Source: Plumapathes pennacea (lineage: Eukaryota; Cnidaria; Anthozoa; Antipatharia; Myriopathidae). Taken from it: a stretch of DNA of 64,000 nt. The notes beneath the pieces are model-generated. The model saw nothing but the letters and a program-made list of their open reading frames with translations. It did not search any database and had not been told where the DNA came from. Position 1 is the stretch's first letter; every line of letters starts with the position of its first letter. The position numbers and the translations under genes were made by a program. The DNA is taken from positions 7,714,001 to 7,778,000 of the forward strand of contig OZ038466.1 in assembly GCA_964036295.1 (NCBI GenBank), in the 5' to 3' direction. Shown here piece after piece: positions 1 through 24,973 of this stretch.

Positions 1-1711
1 GCGATTGGAAAAGGTTGGAAACCACATCGAGCTGAGCCAAAGAACCGCTAATTTGCTACTTTGTTGCATTCCAGTAACGATTTGGGACCTTGCATTACAT
101 TTCCTCAGGCATTCCTATTCGGTGTTGGGGATACTCCCAATTTAATAAAAGTAATCGAAGCAACAGACAAAATATTAGATTACGGCTGCAAATGCGCCTG
201 TGTTTAGTGCAACGACGCCATACAAAATTAATCAGGAAACACGATCTTACTCACTGGTGGACAGGTGCAAAGTTCACATTTAATTTTGGAATGAGATCAC
301 TTTTCGGGAATGTACACTGAAACTTTCATCTCTTTCGATGCATGGTTCTGTGCAGATAGAAACAGAAAATCTCCCACTTTGAACAAACGATGGATGAGAG
401 TATGGTATGGATTCAAACCGAATTGTACTCTCGTACAGAGCTGTGATATATATTTTTTCGGTTGTAACACCAACTCATAAAATTGAACAAGAACCTCTAG
501 TCGTACTTGGCACTTCCGTGTAATCTTATAGGCGTGGTATTTTCTTTCGTCAAATGGGTGTGATCAGGTATTTCATTTTGGTGAATAACAAGGCACTCGA
601 GTCGCGGTCAGCACTTTCTAAGTCAGACACGTACCGCCCGTTAGTTGGTTCGCATACACCAAGGTCCAAAATAGGATTATTCGTTTCATGAAGCAATGAA
701 TCAAATGGGTGTGATTGAGCACTTAACTAGACGTATCTTATAATAACTAAAAACTAAAGTAAAAACATTTTATTTGATATTATTAGATTCCATTATTGTC
801 TACAGTCACTGACACGATCTATTTCACAGCACGTTCACAAGCATTTTCATCGCGGTTCTCTTCGGCAAGAATTTGGCAACAAGGGAGGGAAAAATTCTGT
901 ACATACCGGCGCCAAATCCAAGGCTGACACAGAGAGGAATACAAAGCAAGCCATACAGACAAACCAACAAACAAATAAATAGACAACAACAACAACAAAA
1001 CTGACAAAGCCACGAATAGGCGACAAAGTTAACAGTATGGACAATTATGTGACACACAACAAGGACAGAAACACAAAAAGTATCTTTGACAAACTTAGCT
1101 GCATGCAGACAAACTAACTTCAGGAAAAAGAACCGGAACAAGAAAATCTAACCAGGCACACGCTATCTGAAATATTGATCCCGTCATTAGTTTACAGCTG
1201 TGATGAACACTAGTCGAGTCTTATATTATAATGTCTAATAACACTTAGGCGACACGCACTTATTAGGGCCAGGTGCAATGAAGCAGTACAGTGTGCGGCT
1301 GAACCGTTTTGTATGAACTACAGTATCCAAGGGCTGACCTCCTTTATCTCGGCTATAACAAGTGAAAGGTGTGAACAACGTGCAAGTAGCTAAACTTGAT
1401 TGGTACCGAAAGCCCGGGAAAAACAAATTCTCAGATCACGACTCGCGCGGCGCGCGCGCGCTTCATACAGGAGAGTTTGTAACAGCATTCATTGTTACTG
1501 ACACAAAGGGCTCGACAGAAGCTCCACACTGCTGTAGCAAGCACACAGATATTCACTTGCTCGTGGCGCTTCCCAGCATTGACAGCTAGAAGGGTTTTCT
1601 TTTTACAACGGAAAAATCCTTTTCACATACAAGCCCCACTATATGACGGTGCACGCCCGTTCGTTACGACAGGTTAGTTAGACTTGCTTATCTTGTCGCG
1701 ACGCTCGGGTC
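1..1711. other. Region downstream of CUL4; no gene recognised
   Basis: No coding exon with homology can be supported here. The part nearest CUL4 (about 770-1711) is probably its 3' untranslated region, because a minus-strand AATAAA lies at 769-774, roughly 0.94 kb past the stop codon. The phrase TCAAATGGGTGTGAT occurs twice (near 553 and 701), and a short CG-alternating tract (CGCGCGGCGCGCGCGCGC) lies near 1443-1460. The small open frames here look like chance frames. Confidence 0.4.
769..774 (-). terminator. Candidate poly(A) signal for CUL4
   Basis: AATAAA on the minus strand lies about 940 bases beyond the CUL4 stop codon. No transcript evidence is available, and an AT-rich region can hold this hexamer by chance. 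Confidence 0.3.
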
Positions 1712-16226
<14,515 letters not shown>

Positions 16227-16450
16227 TCATTCCCAAGTGGGCAATCCAAGGCCCCGAGATTTGAACACAAGGACAACAAATATATGAACGCTTTCTCCAA
16301 AAATATTGTCCCTTTCGCTGAACGAGCAAGAGACTGTGCTCCAGAGCCTCGTATGCAAGAGCATCGTTGCATTCTGGGTAAAAGTCCCATATTCGCGCCC
16401 GCGAAAACACCGCGGCAAAACGTCTGCGCATGCGTTGGTGTTTTTAGTTC
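16227..16450 (-). promoter_or_regulatory. Probable CUL4 promoter and 5' UTR
   Basis: The region just upstream of the CUL4 start codon is GC- and CpG-richer than its surroundings. It holds a ZNF143-like motif (CCCAGAATGCAACG on the minus strand, about 16366-16379) and an NRF1-like palindrome (CTGCGCATGCG, about 16424-16434). Both motif types are common near transcription starts of animal housekeeping genes. The start site itself is not determined. A similar GC-rich stretch recurs elsewhere in the window. Confidence 0.45.
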
Positions 16451-16975
16451 CACAGGTCGAGGCTAAATTTTCCCGGACGAGGCAAAAGCGGCGAGGAAAA
16501 AGCTGCGAAGGGGAGGGGGAGGGGAAAATTCCGCAAAGGACAAACGCATTTCGCATCCGCAAACAGTCCGAGGTAAAGAACACGGGCATGAATTTGCAGG
16601 ATCAGTAAAATGGTGGCAGCAATTTTATAATACCATAGGTTGGTGGATCGAGTCTAAAATTTTCTGCCCCAACCCCTGCAAACAGAAAGGGGATGTCACT
16701 CAATATTCTCAGAGTATGAGTGTTTTGAAATGTTAAACAGGAACTAGCATCACAATAAGGCATCATTCACCATCACCAGCCACATGCATTGACTGCTTTG
16801 TTATTCACCATCATTGGTATATAATAATATATTAATAAGTTAATTTCTGTATATTTTATGTCCTGCCACAAGACTTTTACTTACATACATGTAAATTTCC
16901 AACATTTGCAGGAATTTAGATACACTATAACAATATTGCTGTCAATTTCACAAATTTAGGTCAAGAATTGAATTA

Positions 16976-17134
16976 CAGTCAAACCTCACTATTTCGAACT
17001 TGGTTAATTCGAAGTCCCTGTTATTTCGAAGTCAAGCTGAATCCCCTTGGATTTATTTTTTTAGTCATTTACTATTGGCTATTTCAAACTTTTTTTCATG
17101 TCCCATGTGACTTCGTAATAGTGGGGTTCGACTG
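16976..17134. mobile_element. Tc1/mariner-type MITE, second member
   Basis: The ends CAGTCAAACCTCACTATTTC and GTAATAGTGGGGTTCGACTG are imperfect inverted repeats of the pogo/Tigger kind, with TA just outside the left end. It is non-coding and related to the element at 5138. Confidence 0.7.
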
Positions 17135-17254
17135 AATATCTCAAAAATCTCTAAATGCAAAATTTTCCAAAAACGTAAAACAAAGCAACAAGAATTATTC
17201 ATCTAAATGATTATCAGCATAGAGCTGGTTTCAGATGACAGTACAAGTAATCAA

Positions 17255-17541
17255 GTGATTGCTTACATTGGCTTTGCATTTGCTACACCTTCTGAAATAT
17301 TGGTCAAACACAAGTTCACTAAACAGCAGCAATCTTAGTCAGTCAAGAGCAAAAACACTGATTGCAGTATTCTCCACACAAGAAAGCAATATTGTTTTCA
17401 CATTGCTGATTGGTTTCTTCTTCAACATAAAACAATACAGCTTAATACCTTGGCTAATTCTGATTGGTTGAAAAACATGGTTAAGCCTCTATGATCAGTT
17501 GGGTACTTGCTTTGGTTTTGTTATTTTGACAGTCATCAAAA
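17255..17541. mobile_element. MITE, AGAGCC family, copy 3 (inverted)
   Basis: Contains GCTTTGGTTTTGTTATT and GACAGTCATCAA together with several TGATTGGTT motifs, the reverse complement of the block order seen at 8439 and 12296. Confidence 0.55.
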
Positions 17542-18423
17542 AATTAATAAACTGCTCCATACAATTTGCAGTAAATAAATAAACCTGCATTTGCTGATAC
17601 CGTATGACTTCCATGGATATATATCACTGACAGTTCCTACATGCCTAGAAAGTGTCGGTAATTTAACTAAACACTTGAGTTGGTGATCAGAAGTAGTTCT
17701 AATCTTCTGGCTGTATGACAGTGGAAACGCATTCTGTCTTTCCATTCTTGCACAAAGCTCCCTAAAGGGGGGGATGACAGACATTGCATTAAGACACAAA
17801 CAACACATGTAAAAAGATGCATTTTTGGCAAATGAAAATGAAACTAAACTTTCTCACACTAACAGTTAACTTCTAAAGTTTTCCTTATTATGTTACTGTA
17901 CATCAAACATTTTTTGTACATAACATTATTATTCACACTAGTTATGTTGTTTATGCAGAAATACTGTATCATACATTGCAAATATCAAACTATAATATGA
18001 CCATCCATGGCTATGATTTGCAAAATATCAAAGAATTGCCTCCCTCTTGTTTTTTGAACAATATTTTTACAATTTATTACTTTTTTCCATGTTCTATTCA
18101 TCTGTCTGTTTTTTGCTTCTCTATTATATATAACTAACTGGACTGTACAGTTTAAGCAAAAGTGAATATTACAAACTAACAAAGTCTAATTTACCTGGAA
18201 ACATGATCACAGTGCACAGTATGACAATCCCAGCTAGCAGAATGCAGAGGGGTAAAAAAATGCACTTGTCCGCACACTTCCAAGCTTGGCCCTATAATGT
18301 CCAACTTAAAATAGATGCCTCTTGTACTTTCTCTTCACCAAGAGTACTGGAAGGTGAGCCAGCCTCGTTCCACCTCACTAGCCTAGTGCAAATTCTAGGA
18401 TCTGCCTTTCTTCTAGCCTTGAC

Positions 18424-18454
18424 AAAACAACAACAACAACAACAACAACAACAA
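18424..18454. repeat. (AAC)n microsatellite
   Basis: About nine AAC units followed by AAAC repeats. It encodes spurious polyglutamine or polycysteine in chance frames. Confidence 0.85.
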
Positions 18455-19230
18455 ACAAAAACAAAAACAAAATACATTAATTACCAGTAATAAAGACCTG
18501 AAGACCTCACTTAAACTTTCAAAAATGAAATTTGGGACATGGACTGATCACACAAAGTGGATACTTGGCTGTCCTGAATATTAGCAATTTAATATTTTTT
18601 CCACTAGATGTGATCTTGTAGTTAATTTTGTTTCAACTATAAATACAGTATCACTCACCTGATACAAAACTCTGGGAAAGTAGGACATCATTGCAGCCTT
18701 GTCAAATAATTGTGCTCAGTAAAAACTGCTTTAAACACTCTGAAGTCTGTGGAATAACATAGTAGACCAAGTCAAGTGAATTTTTGTGAGGTACATCTTG
18801 GTATACAACAAACTATGTACATCTTCAAAACTTGGAACATGAGGTATTTTCATGATTAACAGCTTTTTGAGCATGCATCATTAATCTATCAGGGATGCCA
18901 TTACAGTCCTCAACAAACATAACTGCAAAACTCTCCCGCTTTAAGCGGACTGATACACAGACACCACTGTCTTTCCATTCTAGCACGAAGTTCCTTAAAT
19001 GAAAGGGGGTCATTGCATTAAGGCACAAACATGAAACGCAAAAACATGCATTTTTAAAAAAACACAAAACTGAACCTAAACTTTCTCACTAAGTGTCACT
19101 ATTAGAACTATACAGCAAACAGCTTTTGTACATAATACCAACACAATGTTGTTTATGTAGAAACGTCATACATTACAAATTAAAATAAATGACCATCTGG
19201 CCATGGTGTGCAAATAATTAAATAAGTGCC

Positions 19231-19274
19231 CCTCTTCCCTTCCCTTCCCTTCCCTTCCCTTCCCTTCCCTTCCC
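19231..19274. repeat. (TTCCC)n microsatellite
   Basis: Eight uninterrupted TTCCC units lie in the intron-like space of the tandem-exon locus. Confidence 0.9.
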
Positions 19275-20007
19275 CCATGTCATAATCAACTTGAAATTAT
19301 TATAGGATTTATATTATTTGTTTGTTTGTTTTTGAATATTAATGACTTTTTCCCATGTTTTACCTGTTAATGCACTTATCCACAGTCAAAAAAATAGATG
19401 CCCCTTTGTAATATTGTTCTTCACCAGGAAGTATGGAACAGCCAGCTTTTTTCCAACACACAAGCCTAGTGCAAATTCTGGGATCTGCCCTACTAGCCTT
19501 GACAAAAAATGAAGAATACATTATTAGAAAGAAAATAGAAATAGAAATCTTAAGACTTGAATAAATCAAATTTAACTTTCAAAAAACAGTAACTAGAGCA
19601 CTGACTGATCACACAAAGTGGATAACTTGGCAGGTCTATCAGTGATTTAATTATTTCTACTAGTGATATGATCTGTAGTCATTTTTATTTTGTCTATAAC
19701 ATCACCTACAACATCACCAACCTGATTCAAAACTCCAGGAAAGTAGGAAGTCACTGCAGCCTTGTGCTCAGGAAACAACTGTTTGAAAAACTCTAAAGTC
19801 TATGGAATGAAATAATGGACTAGTCAAGTGGATTTTATGGGTTCCTTGGTATTCAACAAACTACATGGGGTACTTGCAAAGACCTCAACAGAAATTTAAG
19901 AGCCCCATGGGTACCACCCTTCTCAGCATGCATTAACAATCCACCAAAGATCCATTACAGTCCTCAGCAAACAGGCCTGCTAACTCTGAAAGTGACATAT
20001 TTCACTA

Positions 20008-20300
20008 CTCAAACCCCCAGGGGGGGTTACTCCTCAAAATTTTGGGTGGGAGTGTGCTGCCTGGGACTGAAAACCCTTACCCTATTTGAGACCAAAATTT
20101 GCAATTTTTGACCCTAATTCAGACCAAAATGTGCAATTTTAGACCAAATATCAAAACCTTCGACCCTATTCCAAACCAAAAGTTAAAATCGATACCCTTT
20201 TTCAGACTAAAATGTTGAAAATGATACCCTTTAAGACGGCACATACCTATATGGCTCATATATGGAAGTACCCCCCCCCCCCCCCCTTGGGCCATGCCTA
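20008..20300. repeat. Internally repetitive element with C/G-rich ends
   Basis: The phrase CCCTAATTCAGACCAAAATG and variants repeat about every 35-40 bases. The outer parts read CCCCCAGGGGGGGTTACTCC on the left and GGAAGTACCCCCC with a long C run on the right. It looks like a non-autonomous element with G/C-run ends, and is non-coding. Confidence 0.6.
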
Positions 20301-20479
20301 ATTCTGCCTGACCCCAAAGCATGCTGACTATGCAAATTTTGGGTGTACAGTAGTGTGAAATTTAGACTTACCTTCCTTGAAACAGTTCCTTTCTTTACTT
20401 CAACCATCATCTGAAGGGCAAGGCCAACACAGCTTTCAACGCCATCTCTGTTTAAATGGAAATTCCATCTTTTGGGAAT

Positions 20480-20850
20480 TGCCCCCTTAATTATTCATTT
20501 TTTCAATTTATTTAATTTATTCAATTTATTAATTTATTCAATATATTTATTTAATTAATAAATTCATTTATCTCATCATGTATTCATTTATTCATTATAT
20601 GAATAAATGAATAATTAAATAAATGCATACATGAATGAATAAATCAATTCTGAATAAATCAATTTTGACTGGCCCCATGGAATTATGGATGTATGGTAGT
20701 TTGAAATTTGGACTTGAATAAATCAATTCATTCACTTATACATTATTTAATCATTCATTTATTCTTTTGTTCATTTCTTTCTTTATTTTTCTTTATTCCT
20801 TTATTCAGTTTTCTTTATTCCTTTATTCTTTTTATTGTATTCATTTTTAT
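20480..20850. repeat. AT-rich (ATTCATTT)-type low-complexity block
   Basis: Degenerate repeats of TTATTCATTTAT on one strand and ATGAATAAATGAAT on the other. No gene is visible. Confidence 0.85.
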
Positions 20851-20871
20851 GGCGCCATGGTTAGGGTCAAG

Positions 20872-20930
20872 TAGTGTTAGGGTCAGCGTTACGGTTAGTT
20901 AGGGTTATGGTTATGGGTTATGGGTTAGGA
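20872..20930. repeat. Telomere-like interstitial repeat
   Basis: Degenerate GTTAGGGT, GGTTAGTTAGGGTTA and ATGGGTTATGGGTTAGG units, resembling the metazoan TTAGGG telomere repeat. A minor (CCCTAA)2 match also occurs near 30299-30311. Confidence 0.55.
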
Positions 20931-20959
20931 ATGGGGCATCCTGTTGGGGGAGGGGGCCT

Positions 20960-21790
20960 GGGATGGTGGAGGTACACCAAGGGAGGTGACAGTTGTACAA
21001 CCACGTTCACGGTCATCCCAGGCCCCCTCTCCCACCCCTCCCCTCAAATCCCATCCCTCCCAAATCACCTGTACAACCCAGTCCCTATCCACCTACTCTC
21101 CGATCAACAGTCAACCCCACTGAAGGAGGAAGAATGCAGATGAACATCAGCGAGAGGATAGACAGGAAGAGAGTCAAAGCAGAACCCTGAGGGGACCGTG
21201 GGAGCATTGCTTCCCCTCTGATGAGTTGTACGAGTTAGATGAGAGAGCAAGGACCAGAATGGGGAGAATTCGCCTAGGCAGTGGTACCCATAACAACCCT
21301 CTCGATGAGTTAAACGGGTGGAATTTTCCGTTATCCGCGGCTGTCAGAGGCTGGGATATAATGAGTCACGGTTTCCTTTGCGTGTCATGCACCCTACGCT
21401 CCAGAGGTTGTGAAACACCTGCGACTGGCGGCAATTTTAAACTACTGACAGAGGGTGCATCTCCGTCGTTAAGATTGCCTGTAGCCGACCCATGTCCTCA
21501 AGTTGCCTGCCCATTCTTCTCATTCCGAGGATTGAAATGCGTACCACTGCTTAGGCGAATTCTCCCCACTCTAGTCCTAACTCTCTCACCTAACTCCTAC
21601 AACTCACCAGAGGGAAAACAATACTCCTGTGGTCTCCTTAGAGTCCTGTTTCGAACCTCTTCCTGCCTACCCTTTCGCTAACATTCATCTGCACTCTTCC
21701 TCCTTCAGTAGAGTTGAATGATGGTCATCATCAGGTTGGTGGGAAGGCACACATTGATCGTACAGGGGACGAGGGACTTGAGGGGACATA
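20960..21790. mobile_element. Large foldback element
   Basis: The left arm (about 21040-21290) and right arm (about 21545-21790) are imperfect inverted copies. GGGGAGAATTCGCCTAGGCA at 21259 pairs with the region at 21545, and CACTGAAGGAGGAAGAATGC at 21118 pairs with GCACTCTTCCTCCTTCAGTA at 21690. The 250 bp spacer holds no recognised coding sequence. A 151-codon plus frame crossing the spacer and right arm looks fortuitous. Confidence 0.7.
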
Positions 21791-21839
21791 GAAGAAGAAT
21801 ATATAGTTAGGAAGAGAACCATGGATGATAACATTGAAG

Positions 21840-21965
21840 AAAGCCTGGAACAGTATACTGGAGGAATGTCCATAACAGTCTGCAGGAAGTCAGCCCGGAA
21901 GAGTCTGTCCGCAACAGTCTGGAGGAAGTCAGCCTGGAACAGTCTGCAGCAGCTGGAGGAGAACA
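21840..21965. repeat. Short tandem repeat with unit about 33-36 bp
   Basis: GGAAGTCAGCCCGGAAGAGT and GGAAGTCAGCCTGGAACAGT are successive diverged units, with an earlier unit at about 21843. It sits directly beside the foldback element. Confidence 0.7.
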
Positions 21966-21989
21966 TCTGACTATAGTTGGAAGAACAGG

Positions 21990-24970
21990 AAACATGGGGT
22001 TAGAAAACAGTATAAAATTATAATATTATAATGGATGAAAATTGAGCATGGGTACTTACAAAAATAGAATATATTAGGGGAGAACTACATTACATAATAT
22101 TTTGCTGTCTATGATAAAACACAATAACATTGATAGTGAAAAGAAAGATGCTACTTAGGTGACCTCAAATCGGGAGAGATAAAACTTTTATACACATCAT
22201 GCTACAGTATATTTAGAACCTACACATAAACAAGTTTATCAAATAGTTCACCTGAATCGGAAAACAGTTTCAATCACCAGAAAAAAAAAAGAAAAAAAAG
22301 AAAAAAAAAGAAATGCACTGTATCACAAAATTTAAAAAAGAAAAGCGCACAATTTTGAATTTCCAGGAGTTTGAACTTCCACGGCAGTGAAACGCAAGGA
22401 AACTCGGGCTGGATCGGGGACATAAAAGCCCCAATATGATGCACAACCAACAGACACGGATACCAACAGAACAACAAAGAGCGTAAGGCAATATAAAGTA
22501 TGACCAACAAAAAATAAATAACTATAGAAGTAGGTAAACAAATAAATGAGGATAAGAAAGAAAACCGGGAGGCGAAACAGATACCAGGAACATAAGTGAA
22601 ACTAAAGCAGAAGAAAAAATCAAAGCAGCAAGGCAGCTTTTTAAAAAGTACTGTTGTTTTTGCGGGAGTAGCCATTTAATAGAACTGGCTCAATTCACCA
22701 CTTTCTGGTGAACGTGGGCTAAAAAGTGTTTTATAATAATTGAGAAAAAATAATTATCGACACGGTTTTCACAGGTCACGTGACCGCAGCACCCTCCAAA
22801 ATAACAGATTGTACCTTTTTGACTCCAGAACTAAAAGGAGCATGCCTGAATTAGTCCAGATGCCAATTTTGGATTGTCTAGGCTGCATTTTGGCAAAGCA
22901 GTTACAATTTTTTTTTTGGAGATTTGATTAAGAGTTTGTATGCGTCCGCCATGTTAGTCGAACTCAGAACACAAACTGAAGCTGATCTGTGACTCAGTTT
23001 GATGTTTAGTTACTTGACATCTTTCGCAGTGCCAATTTAAAATGTTTTGTGAAGGAAAACTTTATAATTCAGACACAAGCACCGATTTTAGTTGGCCACG
23101 TACGTATCACACGGCTTTGTTGTCACGGTATTCAAACGTCCATAGCTCCCGATAGATATTTTGTATCGACCCAGAATTTTGCTTAAGTCTTAAGGCATAA
23201 TAGTCTTGAACATATCAGTGTATTGGACACGTTCCGAACAAAAATATGGTCGCTACAACTACGACAACATCTTCCTTTTAAAACTGCGTTGTTCGACACA
23301 CCCTGTTATGCGACCTTCATCATGCCCAAATTTGGAAAACTACAAATGCTTTATTCGGAAATCCATTGTTGACAACAGAAGGAACATGGAAGTAGGGAAG
23401 GCAAAGTGATTATAATACCTCACAATCCCACAAGGTGGGATTTGCGAGATAAAAATGCAATGTGACTGGGAGAACAACAAAACTGGGGGAAAAAGATTTA
23501 TTGAAGACTAAGGATATGAAGGGAAAAACGAAATGATGCAAACTAATGCTGCGAAGCGACCATAAAACAGGGAAACTTGTGCAGCCAGAGAAGTATAAAA
23601 AGCATTGAGAAAGGCAAAAGGAAACAAAATATATGGAGAAAATAAGGTAGACCCGTATATAGAAAAACTAAAGACGCAGGGGGAAATAACATGAGTGTGC
23701 AACGAAGGGACATGCGACAAGGGAGAAACGAAGGCCAAACAAATTAACACGAGGGTGTGATGATCAAGGTGAGAAATGCGTTTTGCATAAATGACACGGG
23801 AAGGAAACTTGAGCGCGCACATGGCCTGAGAAAGCGAGATGGTTACGGGGAGAAACGACAAAGAACAACGACAGAACCTAAAACTAAATTACCTGTAAAT
23901 AGGGTGCCGGACGCTTTGCGCCGCTTTAAAGGCTGTACTGTTCTTCAGTTGCGAGTAAGATGGATGCCCTAGGTGAAGGGAGTCCGGAGAGCAGAGGCTT
24001 TTGGGACTCTGAAGGTTTCTTTCCTGCTGGCATGAAAGCCATTTCGCACTTGGGGATCCGTGAAAATCTTGTGAAACGTCAAGCGAAATTTGGACATCTT
24101 GTTTTCCGGCAAACCGTCGAAGCATATGGTAACGAGGCGAGGTGGCTCAGCGAAAAGGTGTCAAAAACCCATAATGCCCACTGATTCCATGATGCCGTCT
24201 TCCAAGAGTAAGAATGAGGCCGAGGCCAAGCAAAAGCTGCGGGGGGGGGGGGGGGGGAGGGGGGGTGAAGTGGGTGTGGAGGGGGTGGGGGGAATTAATG
24301 AACTCCAAATTGAGAGATTTTGTTTTCTGTGCCTTAAGCTTAAAAAAAAAAAACACGACCGGAAGTTGAGTTTTGGAATATAATCAAGGCTTTGAGTGGG
24401 ATGAAGCCGTACGGCCGCGCATGCACAGTGCGTTTTGTCGCGGTGTCGCCCGCGCACCGTTCCCGCAGTGCAGCATAACGTTGCATTCTGGGAATTTAGA
24501 GGTACAGCTCTAGTCTCCTCGCAGCCGTTTTTGTGGTCGCAACACCTTTGGGGAGGGGGGGGGGGGGAGAGGGCACAAGGTGTTGGGACAATAAAAACGG
24601 CTTTGAGGAGACTAGGTTCACCTCGTGGATCGAGCTTTGAGCAACTGAGCCCAGCTGAATGACATGCAACTAAGTTTACACTTGGTCACACTCTATCGAA
24701 TCCATTCACATGAAGTTGAGAAACTGAATGATCAAATTATTTGGAGAAGTGACGTAATTAGGCCTGAGGTCACAACAGCGGGAGACTTGGATGATTATAG
24801 AAGCGGCTGCAATCGCGTAGGTAACCACAATCAGTTTATAGTTCTGGCTAATGGGACAAATGAGCGTGGGTCTGATAAAACTGCTTTGAGGTTCTGCTGT
24901 TGGTCATTTTGTTCTGAATACTCTGAAACTTCCGGCCCAAAGCTGGTCAACGATAAGACCTTTAAGGAGC
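21990..24970. other. Intergenic stretch; no gene supported
   Basis: Short open frames occur on both strands. The most gene-like is a plus frame starting at 23960 (MDALGEGSPESRG, 74 codons), opposite an equally open minus frame. Neither matches a family I recognise. G-run tracts lie at about 24240-24268 and 24553-24568. A GC-rich patch at 24410-24500 holds NRF1-like and ZNF143-like motifs, so a promoter may lie here. Confidence 0.4.
24410..24500. promoter_or_regulatory. Promoter-like patch (NRF1-like and ZNF143-like motifs)
   Basis: GGCCGCGCATGCACAG (about 24415-24430) and TTGCATTCTGGGAATTTAG (about 24481-24499) lie within 90 bases. The second reads AATTCCCAGAATGCAA on the other strand, a good match to the ZNF143/Staf consensus core. 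It lies 475 bases upstream of receptor gene A. Which gene it serves, if any, is unknown. Confidence 0.35.
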
Positions 24971-24973
24971 ACG

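Larger units (their letters stand above)
17536..20463 (-). pseudogene. Unrecognised minus-strand gene with tandemly duplicated, partly decayed exons
   Basis: I do not recognise this gene. In transcription order, exon-like blocks lie at about 20375-20450 (frame NRDGVESCVGLALQMMVEVK), 19741-19801 (TLEFFKQLFPEHKAAVTSYF), 19385-19500 (IPEFALGLCVGKKLAVPYFL) and 18930-18997 (ELRARMERQ). The last three recur about 1.1-1.2 kb further downstream at about 18665-18750, 18300-18415 and 17690-17765, with the surrounding intron sequence also duplicated. In the second set the first two blocks have in-frame stops and small insertions (for example near 18705), while the ELCARMERQ block stays open. AG/GT borders fit at most blocks. 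A third partial repeat of the flank is visible at about 19860-19985. A 5' end was not found; a minus-strand ATG near 24125 is one weak candidate. Confidence 0.45.

Noticed and set aside
20470-20870. Possible CRISPR-like regular repeats
   Set aside because: Degenerate AT-rich simple sequence without constant repeats and unique spacers, in eukaryotic DNA.
21226-21681. 151-codon plus frame in the foldback element
   Set aside because: It spans the spacer and an inverted arm, and the arm's other copy is not coding. No family resemblance.
22270-22675. 133-codon minus frame rich in Phe and Leu
   Set aside because: Composition comes from A-rich plus-strand sequence. No domain, and it ends in a low-complexity AAAAAAG tract.
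23889-24184. Overlapping plus and minus frames (MDALGEGSPESRG and MLRRFAGKQDVQ) as a gene start
   Set aside because: Both strands are equally open, neither matches a known family, and no second exon could be linked.
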